Positions 1 to 11,198 of a DNA stretch of 64,000 bases are shown here, one piece after another. Position 1 is the first letter of the stretch. Every line of letters starts with the position of its first letter. The notes under the pieces are model-generated. The model searched no databases, was not told the DNA's origin, and saw only the letters and a program-made list of their open reading frames with translations. Source of the DNA: Ptiloglossa arizonensis. Its lineage: Eukaryota; Arthropoda; Insecta; Hymenoptera; Colletidae. The stretch spans positions 62,001-126,000 of the forward strand of contig NW_027478517.1 of NCBI RefSeq assembly GCF_051014685.1, read 5' to 3'. A program made the position numbers and the translations under genes.

Positions 1-82
1 TCAGATGCAATAGGAATTTTTGGGTTAGGTCAATCCGTTCGCGAGATATGGGAGTTTGAAGACAAGAAATGGTTGAGAAGGC

Positions 83-93
83 AAAAAATTTTT
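83..93 (+). other. A6T5 tract in family A (representative copy)
   Basis: Many family A monomers contain AAAAAATTTTT at monomer positions 82-92, others the shorter AAATTTTT. Family B has only AAAATTTT. Such runs are stiff and tend to resist tight nucleosome wrapping. Three of the five family A 1-bp deletions fall in this run, consistent with slippage. Confidence 0.6.
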
Positions 94-148
94 CGCAATT
101 CTGCTGCTCCAAACGCTTAATCAGAATGGCCTAAGGAAAGAATACACA

Positions 149-165
149 TACCGTTGTAATCGGGC
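149..165 (+). other. CENP-B-box-like motif (representative copy)
   Basis: Monomer positions 148-164 read TACCGTTGTAATCGGGC. The essential bases of the mammalian CENP-B box (NTTCGNNNNANNCGGGN) are nine. Seven match here (C, G, A, C, G, G, G) and only the two T bases at box positions 2 and 3 differ. Central TTG and AA bases of the human version also match. The motif lies in the block unchanged between families A and B, and recurs in most monomers with common variants CCTTTG, CCATTG and CATTCTAATCGG. No plant CENP-B binding is established, so this is a sequence resemblance only. Confidence 0.5.
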
Positions 166-1948
166 GAGTTTCTACTTCCAGATGCAACAGGAATTTTTGG
201 GTTAGGTCAATCCGTGCGCGAGATATGGGAGTTTGAAGCCGAGAAATGGTTGACAAGACAACAAATTTCTGGCACTTCTGCTGCTCCAATCGCTTAACCA
301 GAATGGCCTAGGGGAAAAATACAAGTACCGTTGTAATCGGGCGAGTTTCTACTTTCAAATGCAATAGGAATTTTTGGGTTAGGTCAATCCGTTCGCGTGA
401 TATGGGAGTTTGAAGCTAAGAAATTGTTGAGAAGACAACAAATTTTTCGCACTTCTGCTGCTCCAAACGCTTAACCAGAATGGCCTAGGGAAAAAATGCA
501 CATACCGTTGTAATCGGGCGTGTTTCTACTTTGAGATGCAATAGGAATTTTTGAGTTAGGTCAATCCGTTCACGAGATATGGGAGTTTGAAGACAAGAAA
601 TGGTTGAGAAGGCAAAAAATTTTTCGCAATTCTGCTGCTCCAAACGCTTAACCAGAATGGCCTAAGGAAAAAATACACATACCGTTGAAATCGGGCGAGT
701 TTCTACTTCCAGATGCAACAGGAATTTTTGGGTTAGGTCAATCCGTTCGCGAGATATGGGAGTTTGAAACCAAGAAATGGTTGAGAAGGCAAACAATTTT
801 TCGCAATTCTGCTGCTCCAAACGCTTAACCAGAATGGCCTAGGGAAAAAATACACATACCGTTGTAATCGGGCGAGCTTCTACTTTCAGTTACAATAGGA
901 ATTTTTGGGTTAGGTCAATCCGTTCGCGAGATATGGGACTTTGAAGCTAAGAAATGGTTGAGAAGACAACAAATTTTTCGCAATTCTGCTGCTCCAAACG
1001 CTTAACCTGAATGGCCTAGGGGAAAAATACAAGTACCGTTGTAATCGGGCGAGTTTCTACTTTCAAATGCAATAGGAATTTTTGGGTTAGGTCAATCCGT
1101 TCGCGAGATATGGGAGTTTGAAGACAAGAAATGGTTGAGAAGGCAAAAAATTTTTCGCAATTCTGCTGCTCCAAACGCTTAACCAGAATGGCCTAAAGAA
1201 AGAATACACATACCGTTGTAATCGGGCGAGTTTCTACTTCCAGATGCAACAGGAATTTTTGGGTTAGGTCAATCCGTTCGCGAGATATGGGACTTTGAAG
1301 CTAAGAAATGGTTGAGAAGACAACAAATTTCTCGCACTTCTGCTGCTCCAATCGCTTAACCAGAATGGCCTAGGGGAAAAATATAAGTACCGTTGTAATC
1401 GGGCGAGTTTCTACTTTCAAATGCAATAGGAATTTTTGGGTTAGGTCAATCCGTTCGCGTGATATGGGAGTTTAAAGCTAAGAAATGGTTGAGAAGACAA
1501 CAAATTTTTCGCAATTCTGCTGCTCCAGTCGCTTAACCAGAATGGGCTAGGGAAAAAATACACATACCTTTGTAACCGGGCGAGTTTCTACTTTCAGACG
1601 CAACAGGAATTTTTGGATTAGGTCAATCCGTTCGCGAGATATGGGAGTTTGAAGCCGAGAAATGGTTGACAAGACAACAAATTTCTCGCACTTCTGCTGC
1701 TCCAATCGCTTAACCAGAATGGCCTAGGGGAAAAATACAAGTACCGTTGTAATCGTGCGAGTTTCTACTTTCAGATGCAATAGGAATTTTTGGGTTAGGT
1801 CAATCCGTTCGCGAGACATGGGACTTTGAAGCTAAGAAATGGTCGAGAAGACAACAAATTTTTCGCAATTCTGCTGCTCCAAACGCTTAACCAGATTGGG
1901 CTAGGGGAAAAATACAAGTACCGTTGTAATCGGGCGAGTTTCTACTTT

Positions 1949-3187
1949 CAGATGCAATAGGAATTTTTGGGTTAGGTCAATCCGTTCGCGAGATATGGGA
2001 GTTTGAAGACAAGAAATGGTTGAGAAGGCAAAAAATTTTTCGCAATTCTGCTGCTCCAAACGCTTAATCAGAATGGCCTAAGGAAAGAATACACATACCG
2101 TTGTAATCGGGCGAGTTTCTACTTCCAGATGCAACAGGAATTTTTGGGTTAGGTCAATCCGTGCGCGAGATATGGGAGTTTGAAGCCGAGAAATGGTTGA
2201 CAAGACAACAAATTTCTGGCACTTCTGCTGCTCCAATCGCTTAACCAGAATGGCCTAGGGGAAAAATACAAGTACCGTTGTAATCGGGCGAGTTTCTACT
2301 TTCAAATGCAATAGGAATTTTTGGGTTAGGTCAATCCGTTCGCGTGATATGGGAGTTTGAAGCTAAGAAATTGTTGAGAAGACAACAAATTTTTCGCACT
2401 TCTGCTGCTCCAAACGCTTAACCAGAATGGCCTAGGGAAAAAATGCACATACCGTTGTAATCGGGCGTGTTTCTACTTTGAGATGCAATAGGAATTTTTG
2501 AGTTAGGTCAATCCGTTCACGAGATATGGGAGTTTGAAGACAAGAAATGGTTGAGAAGGCAAAAAATTTTTCGCAATTCTGCTGCTCCAATCGCTTAACC
2601 AGAATGGCCTAGGGGAAAAATACAAGTACCGTTGTAATCGGGCGAGTTTCTACTTTCAAATGCAATAGGAATTTTTGGGTTAGGTCAATCCGTTCGCGTG
2701 ATATGGGAGTTTAAAGCTAAGAAATGGTTGAGAAGACAACAAATTTTTCGCAATTCTGCTGCTCCAGTCGCTTAACCAGAATGGGCTAGGGAAAAAATAC
2801 ACATACCTTTGTAACCGGGCGAGTTTCTACTTTCAGACGCAACAGGAATTTTTGGGTTAGGTCAATCCGTTCGCGAGATATGGGAGTTTGAAGCCGAGAA
2901 ATGGTTGACAAGACAACAAATTTCTCGCACTTCTGCTGCTCCAATCGCTTAACCAGAATGGCCTAGGGGAAAAATACAAGTACCGTTGTAATCGTGCGAG
3001 TTTCTACTTTCAGATGCAATAGGAATTTTTGGGTTAGGTCAATCCGTTCGCGAGACATGGGACTTTGAAGCTAAGAAATGGTCGAGAAGACAACAAATTT
3101 TTCGCAATTCTGCTGCTCCAAACGCTTAACCAGATTGGGCTAGGGGAAAAATACAAGTACCGTTGTAATCGGGCGAGTTTCTACTTT
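1949..3187 (+). repeat. 7-monomer deletion derivative of the 11-mer, with hybrid monomer
   Basis: The order is units 1, 2, 3, a 4/8 hybrid, 9, 10, 11. The hybrid (2,480-2,656) starts with unit 4 marks (GAGATGCAATAGG, CACGAGAT) and ends with unit 8 marks (CCAATCGCTTAACC, AGGGGAAAAATACAAG). Four monomers' worth of sequence is missing, as expected from an in-register unequal exchange inside a monomer. Length is exactly 7 x 177 = 1,239 bp. Confidence 0.88.
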
Positions 3188-4426
3188 CAGATGCAATAGG
3201 AATTTTTGGGTTAGGTCAATCCGTTCGCGAGATATGGGAGTTTGAAGACAAGAAATGGTTGAGAAGGCAAAAAATTTTTCGCAATTCTGCTGCTCCAAAC
3301 GCTTAATCAGAATGGCCTAAGGAAAGAATACACATACCGTTGTAATCGGGCGAGTTTCTACTTCCAGATGCAACAGGAATTTTTGGGTTAGGTCAATCCG
3401 TGCGCGAGATATGGGAGTTTGAAGCCGAGAAATGGTTGACAAGACAACAAATTTCTGGCACTTCTGCTGCTCCAATCGCTTAACCAGAATGGCCTAGGGG
3501 AAAAATACAAGTACCGTTGTAATCGGGCGAGTTTCTACTTTCAAATGCAATAGGAATTTTTGGGTTAGGTCAATCCGTTCGCGAGATATGGGAGTTTGAA
3601 GACAAGAAATGGTTGAGAAGGCAAAAAATTTTTCGCAATTCTGCTGCTCCAAACGCTTAACCAGAATGGCCTAAAGAAAGAATACACATACCGTTGTAAT
3701 CGGGCGAGTTTCTACTTCCAGATGCAACAGGAATTTTTGGGTTAGGTCAATCCGTTCGCGAGATATGGGACTTTGTAGCTAAGAAATGGTTGAGAAGACA
3801 ACAAATTTCTCGCACTTCTGCTGCTCCAATCGCTTAACCAGAATGGCCTAGGGGAAAAATACAAGTACCGTTGTAATCGGGCGAGTTTCTACTTTCAAAT
3901 GCAATAGGAATTTTTGGGTTAGGTCAATCCGTTCGCGTGATATGGGAGTTTAAAGCTAAGAAATGGTTGAGAAGACAACAAATTTTTCGCAATTCTGCTG
4001 CTCCAGTCGCTTAACCAGAATGGCCTAGGGAAAAAATACACATACCTTTGTAACCGGGCGAGTTTCTACTTTCAGACGCAACAGGAATTTTTGGGTTAGG
4101 TCAATCCGTTCGCGAGATATGGGAGTTTGAAGCCGAGAAATGGTTGACAAGACAACAAATTTCTCGCACTTCTGCTGCTCCAATCGCTTAACCAGAATGG
4201 CCTAGGGGAAAAATACAAGTACCGTTGTAATCGTGCGAGTTTCTACTTTCAGATGCAATAGGAATTTTTGGGTTAGGTCAATCCGTTCGCGAGACATGGG
4301 ACTTTGAAGCTAAGAAATGGTCGAGAAGACAACAAATTTTTCGCAATTCTGCTGCTCCAAACGCTTAACCAGAATGGCCTAGGGAAAAAATGCACATACC
4401 GTTGTAATCGGGCGTGTTTCTACTTT
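3188..4426 (+). repeat. Second 7-monomer derivative of the 11-mer
   Basis: The order here is units 1, 2, 7, 8, 9, 10, 11, so a different set of four monomers is missing than in the preceding unit. The unit 7 copy at 3,542 keeps its marks (CAAATGCAATAGG, GGCCTAAAGAAAG). A private substitution, CTTTGTAGCT for CTTTGAAGCT, lies near 3,776. Length is again 1,239 bp, yet this unit and its left neighbour must come from separate deletions. Confidence 0.87.
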
Positions 4427-5664
4427 CAGATGCAATAGGAATTTTTGGGTTAGGTCAATCCGTTCGCGAGATATGGGAGTTTGAAGACAAGAAATGGTTG
4501 AGAGGGCAAAAAATTTTTCGCAATTCTGCTGCTCCAAACGCTTAACCAGAATGGCCTAAGGAAAGAATACACATACCGTTGTAATCGGGCGAGTTTCTAC
4601 TTCCAGATGCAACAGGAATTTTTGGGTTAGGTCAATCCGTTCGCGAGATATGGGACTTTGAAGCTCAGAAATGGTTGAGAAGACAACAAATTTTTCGCAA
4701 TGCTGCTGCTCCAAACGCTTAACCTGAATGGCCTAGGGAAAAAATACGCATACCGTTGTAATCGGGCCAGATTCTACTTTCAGATGCGACAGGAATTTTT
4801 GGGTTAGGTCAATCCGTTCGCGAGATATGGGAGTTTGAAGCCAAGAAATGGTTGAGAAGGCAAAAAATTTTTCGCAATTCTGCTGCTTCAAACGCTTAAC
4901 CAGAATGGCCTAGGGAAAAAATGCACATACCGTTGTAATCGGGCGTGTTTCTACTTTCAGATGCAATAGGAATTTTTGGGTTAGGTCAATCCGTTCGCGA
5001 GATATGGGAGTTTGAAGACAAGAAATGGTTGAGAAGGCAAAAAATTTTTCGCAATTCTGCTGCTCCAAACGCTTAACCAGAATGGCCTAGGGAAAAAATG
5101 CACATACCGTTGTAATCGGGCGTGTTTCTACTTTCAGATGCAATAGGAATTTTTGGGTTAGGTCAATCCGTTCGCGAGATATGGGAGTTTGAAGACAAGA
5201 AATGGTTGAGAAGACAAAAAATTTTCGCAATGCTGCTGCTCCAAACGCTTAACCTGAATGGCCTAGGGAAAAAATACGCATACCGTTGTAATCGGGCCAG
5301 ATTCTACTTTCAGATGCGACAGGAATTTTTGGGTTAGGTCAATCCGTTCGCGAGATATGGGAGTTTGAAGCCAAGAAATGGTTGAGAAGGCAAAAAATTT
5401 TTCGCAATTCTGCTGCTTCAAACGCTTAACCAGAATGGCCTAGGGAAAAAATGCACATACCGTTGTAATCGGGCGTGTTTCTACTTTCAGATGCAATAGG
5501 AATTTTTGGGTTAGGTCAATCCGTTCGCGAGATATGGGAGTTTGAACACAAGGAATGGTTGAGAAGGCAAAAAATTTTTCGCAATTCTGCTGCTTCAAAC
5601 GCTTAACCAGAATGGCCTAGGGAAAAAATGCACATACCGTTGTAATCGGGCGTGTTTCTACTTT
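4427..5664 (+). repeat. Seven family A monomers of new variants
   Basis: Starts are 4,427, 4,604, 4,781, 4,958, 5,135, 5,311 and 5,488. New variants appear: GAAGCTCAG with GCAATGCTGCTG and GGGCCAGATTC, CAGATGCGACAGG with GCTGCTTCAAAC, and GAACACAAGG. The 5,135 monomer is 176 bp because of a 1-bp deletion in its A/T run near 5,215. That slip removes a stop from one frame and gives a 71-codon open frame at 5,122-5,337, which is satellite and not a gene. The CAGATGCGACAGG/TTCAAAC variant recurs further right. Confidence 0.85.
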
Positions 5665-6726
5665 CAGATGCAATAGGAATTTTTGGGTTAGGTCAATCCG
5701 TTCGCGAGATATGGGAGTTTGAAGACAAGAAATGGTTGAGAAGGCAAAAAATTTTTCGCAATTCTGCTGCTCCAAACGCTTAATCAGAATGGCCTAAGGA
5801 AAGAATACACATACCGTTGTAATTGGGCGAGTTTCTACTTCCAGATGCAACAGGAATTTTTGGGTTAGGTCAATCCGTGCGCGAGATATGGGAGTTTGAA
5901 GCCGAGAAATGGTTGACAAGACAACAAATTTCTGGCACTTCTGCTGCTCCAATCGCTTAACCAGAATGGCCTAGGGGAAAAATACAAGTACCGTTGTAAT
6001 CGGGCGAGTTTCTACTTTCAAATGCAATAGGAATTTTTGGGTTAGGTCAATCCGTTCGCGTGATATGGGAGTTTGAAGCTAAGAAATTGTTGAGAAGACA
6101 ACAAATTTTTCGCACTTCTGCTGCTCCAAACGCTTAACCAGAATGGCCTAGGGAAAAAATGCACATACCGTTGTAATCGGGCGTGTTTCTACTTTGAGAT
6201 GCAATAGGAATTTTTGAGTTAGGTCAATCCGTTCACGAGATATGGGAGTTTGAAGACAAGAAATGGTTGAGAAGGCAAAAAATTTTTCGCAATTCTGCTG
6301 CTCCAAACGCTTAACCAGAATGGCCTAAGGAAAAAATACACATACCGTTGAAATCGGGCGAGTTTCTACTTCCAGATGCAACAGGAATTTTTGGGTTAGG
6401 TCAATCCGTTCGCGAGATATGGGAGTTTGAAACCAAGAAATGGTTGAGAAGGCAAACAATTTTTCGCAATTCTGCTGCTCCAAACGCTTAACCAGAATGG
6501 CCTAGGGAAAAAATACACATACCGTTGTAATCGGGCGAGCTTCTACTTTCAGTTACAATAGGAATTTTTGGGTTAGGTCAATCCGTTCGCGAGATATGGG
6601 ACTTTGAAGCTAAGAAATGGTTGAGAAGACAACAAATTTTTCGCAATTCTGCTGCTCCAAACGCTTAACCTGAATGGCCTAGGGGAAAAATACAAGTACC
6701 GTTGTAATCGTGCGAGTTTCTACTTT
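5665..6726 (+). repeat. Six-monomer copy of units 1-6 of the 11-mer
   Basis: This stretch repeats 2-1,063 over 1,062 bp, including the CCGTGCGCGAG, GCGTGATATG, GAGATGCAA, GAAACCAAG and CAGTTACAATAGG marks in order. Few differences are visible: TAATTGGGCGAG near 5,820 and TAATCGTGCGAG near 6,710, the latter being the mark that normally precedes unit 11. The copy is followed directly by unit 11 at 6,727, so units 7-10 were lost. Confidence 0.87.
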
Positions 6727-7610
6727 CAGATGCAATAGGAATTTTTGGGTTAGGTCAATCCGTTCGCGAGACATGGGACTTTGAAGCTAAGAAATGGTCG
6801 AGAAGACAACAAATTTTTCGCAATTCTGCTGCTCCAAACGCTTAACCAGAATGGCCTAGGGAAAAAATGCACATACCGTTGTAATCGGGCGTGTTTCTAC
6901 TTTCAGATGCAATAGGAATTTTTGGGTTAGGTCAATCCGTTCGCGAGATATGGGAGTTTGAAGACAAGAAATGGTTGAGAGGGCAAAAAATTTTTCGCAA
7001 TTCTGCTGCTCCAAACGCTTAACCAGAATGGCCTAAGGAAAGAATACACATACCGTTGTAATCGGGCGAGTTTCTACTTCCAGATGCAACAGGAATTTTT
7101 GGGTTAGGTCAATCCGTTCGCGAGATATGGGACTTTGAAGCTCAGAAATGGTTGAGAAGACAACAAATTTTTCGCAATGCTGCTGCTCCAAACGCTTAAC
7201 CTGAATGGCCTAGGGAAAAAATACGCATACCGTTGTAATCGGGCCAGATTCTACTTTCAGATGCGACAGGAATTTTTGGGTTAGGTCAATCCGTTCGCGA
7301 GATATGGGAGTTTGAAGCCAAGAAATGGTTGAGAAGGCAAAAAATTTTTCGCAATTCTGCTGCTTCAAACGCTTAACCAGAATGGCCTAGGGAAAAAATG
7401 CACATACCGTTGTAATCGGGCGTGTTTCTACTTTCAGATGCAATAGGAATTTTTGGGTTAGGTCAATCCGTTCGCGAGATATGGGAGTTTGAAGACAAGA
7501 AATGGTTGAGAAGGCAAAAAATTTTTCGCAATTCTGCTGCTCCAAACGCTTAACCAGAATGGCCTAGGGAAAAATGCACATACCGTTGTAATCGGGCGTG
7601 TTTCTACTTT
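6727..7610 (+). repeat. Five-monomer copy of 4,250-5,134
   Basis: Five monomers starting with the GAGACATGGGAC variant repeat the order found at 4,250-5,134, including the private GAGAGGGC substitution. The offset is 2,477 bp (14 x 177 minus 1). One extra 1-bp deletion near 7,567 makes this copy 884 bp rather than 885. Its right part overlaps the first unit of the 12-monomer duplication below. Confidence 0.83.
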
Positions 7611-9202
7611 CAGATGCAATAGGAATTTTTGGGTTAGGTCAATCCGTTCGCGAGATATGGGAGTTTGAAGACAAGAAATGGTTGAGAAGGCAAAAAATTT
7701 TTCGCAATTCTGCTGCTCCAAACGCTTAACCTGAATGGCCTAGGGGAAAAATACAAGTACCGTTGTAATCGGGCGAGTTTCTACTTTCAAATGCAATAGG
7801 AATTTTTGGGTTAGGTCAATCCGTTCGCGAGATATGGGAGTTTGAAGACAAGGAATGGTTGAGAAGGCAAAAAATTTTTCGCAATTCTGCTGCTCCAAAC
7901 GCTTAACCAGAATGGCCTAAGGAAAGAATACACATACCGTTGTAATCGGGCGTGTTTCTACTTCCAGATGCAACAGGAATTTTTGGGTTAGGTCAATCCG
8001 TTCGCGAGATATGGGACTTTGAATCTCAGAAATGGTTGAGAAGACAAAAAATTTTCGCAATGCTGCTGCTCCAAACGCTTAACCTGAATGGCCTAGGGAA
8101 AAAATACGCATACCGTTGTAATCGGGCCAGATTCTACTTTCAGATGCGACAGGAATTTTTGGGTTAGGTCAATCCGTTCGCGAGATATGGGAGTTTGAAG
8201 CCAAGAAATGGTTGAGAAGGCAAAAAATTTTTCGCAATTCTGCTGCTTCAAACGCTTAACCAGAATGGCCTAGGGAAAAAATGCACATACCGTTGTAATC
8301 GGGCGTGTTTCTACTTTCAGATGCAATAGGAATTTTTGGGTTAGGTCAATCCGTTCGCGAGATATGGGAGTTTGAACACAAGGAATGGTTGAGAAGGCAA
8401 AAAATTTTTCGCAATTCTGCTGCTCCAAACGCTTAACCAGAATGGCCTAAGGAAAAAATACACATACCGTTGTAATCGGGCGAGTTTCTACTTCCAGATG
8501 CAACAGGAATTTTTGGGTTAGGTCAATCCGTTCGCGAGATATGGGAGTTTGAAACCAAGAAATGGTTGAGAAGGCAAAAAATTTTTCGCAATTCTGCTGC
8601 TCCAAACGCTTAACCAGAATGGCCTAGGGGAAAAATACACATACCGTTGTAATCGGGCGAGCTTCTACTTTCAGTTACAATAGGAATTTTTGGGTTAGGT
8701 CAATCCGTTCGCGAGATATGGGACTTTGAAGCTAAGAAATGGTTGAGAAGACAACAAATTTTTCGCAATTCTGCTGCTCCAAACGCTTAACCTGAATGGC
8801 CTAGGGGAAAAATACACATACCTTTGTAACCGGGCGAGTTTCTACTTTCAGACGCAACAGGAATTTTTGGGTTAGGTCAATCCGTTCGCGAGATATGGGA
8901 GTTTGAAGCCGAGAAATGGTTGACAAGACAACAAATTTCTCGCAATTCTGCTGCTCCAATCGCTTAACCAGAATGGCCTAGGGGAAAAATACAAGTACCG
9001 TTGTAATCGGGCGAGTTTCTACTTTCAAATGCAATAGGAATTTTTGGGTTAGGTCAATCCGTTCGCGAGATATGGGAGTTTGAAGACAAGAAATGGTTGA
9101 GAAGGCAAAAAATTTTTCGCAATTCTGCTGCTCCAAACGCTTAACCAGAATGGCCTAAGGAAAGAATACACATACAGTTGTAATCGGGCGAGTTTCTACT
9201 TC
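7081..9202 (+). repeat. 12-monomer HOR (2,122 bp), copy 1
   Basis: Twelve monomers beginning at CAGATGCAACAGG with GAAGCTCAG and GCAATGCTGCTG repeat at 9,203 with an offset of 2,122 bp (12 x 177 minus 2). Both 1-bp deletions inside the unit (near 7,567 and 8,044) occur at the same relative places in copy 2, so they predate the duplication. Open frames at 7,458-7,721 (minus) and 7,952-8,167 (plus) are satellite read-through and recur in copy 2. Confidence 0.9.
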
Positions 9203-11198
9203 CAGATGCAACAGGAATTTTTGGGTTAGGTCAATCCGTTCGCGAGATATGGGACTTTGAAGCTCAGAAATGGTTGAGAAGACAACAAATTTTTCGCAAT
9301 GCTGCTGCTCCAAACGCTTAACCTGAATGGCCTAGGGAAAAAATACGCATACCGTTGTAATCGGGCCAGATTCTACTTTCAGATGCGACAGGAATTTTTG
9401 GGTTAGGTCAATCCGTTCGCGAGATATGGGAGTTTGAAGCCAAGAAATGGTTGAGAAGGCAAAAAATTTTTCGCAATTCTGCTGCTTCAAACGCTTAACC
9501 AGAATGGCCTAGGGAAAAAATGCACATACCGTTGTAATCGGGCGTGTTTCTACTTTCAGATGCAATAGGAATTTTTGGGTTAGGTCAATCCGTTCGCGAG
9601 ATATGGGAGTTTGAAGACAAGAAATGGTTGAGAAGGCAAAAAATTTTTCGCAATTCTGCTGCTCCAAACGCTTAACCAGAATGGCCTAGGGAAAAATGCA
9701 CATACCGTTGTAATCGGGCGTGTTTCTACTTTCAGATGCAATAGGAATTTTTGGGTTAGGTCAATCCGTTCGCGAGATATGGGAGTTTGAAGACAAGAAA
9801 TGGTTGAGAAGGCAAAAAATTTTTCGCAATTCTGCTGCTCCAAACGCTTAACCTGAATGGCCTAGGGGAAAAATACAAGTACCGTTGTAATCGGGCGAGT
9901 TTCTACTTTCAAATGCAATAGGAATTTTTGGGTTAGGTCAATCCGTTCGCGAGATATGGGAGTTTGAAGACAAGGAATGGTTGAGAAGGCAAAAAATTTT
10001 TCGCAATTCTGCTGCTCCAAACGCTTAACCAGAATGGCCTAAGGAAAGAATACACATACCGTTGTAATCGGGCGTGTTTCTACTTCCAGATGCAACAGGA
10101 ATTTTTGGGTTAGGTCAATCCGTTCGCGAGATATGGGACTTTGAATCTCAGAAATGGTTGAGAAGACAAAAAATTTTCGCAATGCTGCTGCTCCAAACGC
10201 TTAACCTGAATGGCCTAGGGAAAAAATACGCATACCGTTGTAATCGGGCCAGATTCTACTTTCAGATGCGACAGGAATTTTTGGGTTAGGTCAATCCGTT
10301 CGCGAGATATGGGAGTTTGAAGCCAAGAAATGGTTGAGAAGGCAAAAAATTTTTCGCAATTCTGCTGCTTCAAACGCTTAACCAGAATGGCCTAGGGAAA
10401 AAATGCACATACCGTTGTAATCGGGCGTGTTTCTACTTTCAGATGCAATAGGAATTTTTGGGTTAGGTCAATCCGTTCGCGAGATATGGGAGTTTGAACA
10501 CAAGGAATGGTTGAGAAGGCAAAAAATTTTTCGCAATTCTGCTGCTCCAAACGCTTAACCAGAATGGCCTAAGGAAAAAATACACATACCGTTGTAATCG
10601 GGCGAGTTTCTACTTCCAGATGCAACAGGAATTTTTGGGTTAGGTCAATCCGTTCGCGAGATATGGGAGTTTGAAACCAAGAAATGGTTGAGAAGGCAAA
10701 AAATTTTTCGCAATTCTGCTGCTCCAAACGCTTAACCAGAATGGCCTAGGGGAAAAATACACATACCGTTGTAATCGGGCGAGCTTCTACTTTCAGTTAC
10801 AATAGGAATTTTAGGGTTAGGTCAATCCGTTCGCGAGATATGGGACTTTGAAGCTAAGAAATGGTTGAGAAGACAACAAATTTATCGCAATTCTGCTGCT
10901 CCAAACGCTTAACCTGAATGGCCTAGGGGAAAAATACACATACCTTTGTAACCGGGCGAGTTTCTACTTTCAGACGCAACAGGAATTTTTGGGTTAGGTC
11001 AATCCGTTCGCGAGATATGGGAGTTTGAAGCCGAGAAATGGTTGACAAGACAACAAATTTCTCGCAATTCTGCTGCTCCAATCGCTTAACCAGAATGGCC
11101 TAGGGGAAAAATACAAGTACCGTTGTAATCGGGCGAGTTTCTACTTTCAAATGCAATAGGAATTTTTGGGTTAGGTCAATCCGTTCGCGAGATATGGG
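9203..11198 (+). repeat. 12-monomer HOR, copy 2 (right end replaced)
   Basis: This copy follows copy 1 closely to about 11,198, where copy 1's GGGAGTTTGAAGACAAG is replaced by GGGACTTTGAAGCTAAG. New substitutions relative to copy 1 include GAATTTTAGGG for GAATTTTTGGG near 10,812 and AAATTTATCGC for AAATTTTTCGC near 10,882. These two then recur 531 bp (3 monomers) to the right near 11,343 and 11,413, so a small later exchange copied that variant. Confidence 0.87.

Larger units (their letters stand above)
2..1948 (+). repeat. Family A 11-monomer higher-order repeat, fullest copy
   Basis: Eleven successive monomers (starts 2, 179, 356, 533, 710, 887, 1,064, 1,241, 1,418, 1,595 and 1,772) each carry diagnostic variants. 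Unit 2 has CCGTGCGCGAG and TCTGGCAC, unit 3 has GCGTGATATG and AAATTGTTG, unit 4 has GAGATGCAA and CACGAGAT, unit 6 has CAGTTACAATAGG, unit 10 has CAGACGCAACAGG, and unit 11 has GAGACATGGGAC. Unit 1 returns at 1,949, giving a period of 1,947 bp (11 x 177). This is the longest intact version of an order that recurs in shortened forms to the right. Confidence 0.9.

Noticed and set aside
5122..5337. 71-codon open frame, with related ones at 7,952-8,167 and 10,074-10,289
   Set aside because: It is satellite sequence from end to end, opened by a 1-bp deletion in the A/T run. The same monomers without the slip are closed, and there is no promoter, codon bias or protein family resemblance.
7458..7721. 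87-codon minus-strand open frame repeated at 9,580-9,843
   Set aside because: It is an antisense read of two A monomers in the 12-monomer HOR. The two copies are a by-product of the duplication and give no evidence of coding constraint.
10811..10825. Telomere-like string TTTTAGGGTTAGG (also near 11,342)
   Set aside because: It arises from one substitution in the ordinary family A TTTTTGGGTTAGG and occurs as an isolated short string, not as tandem telomere repeats.
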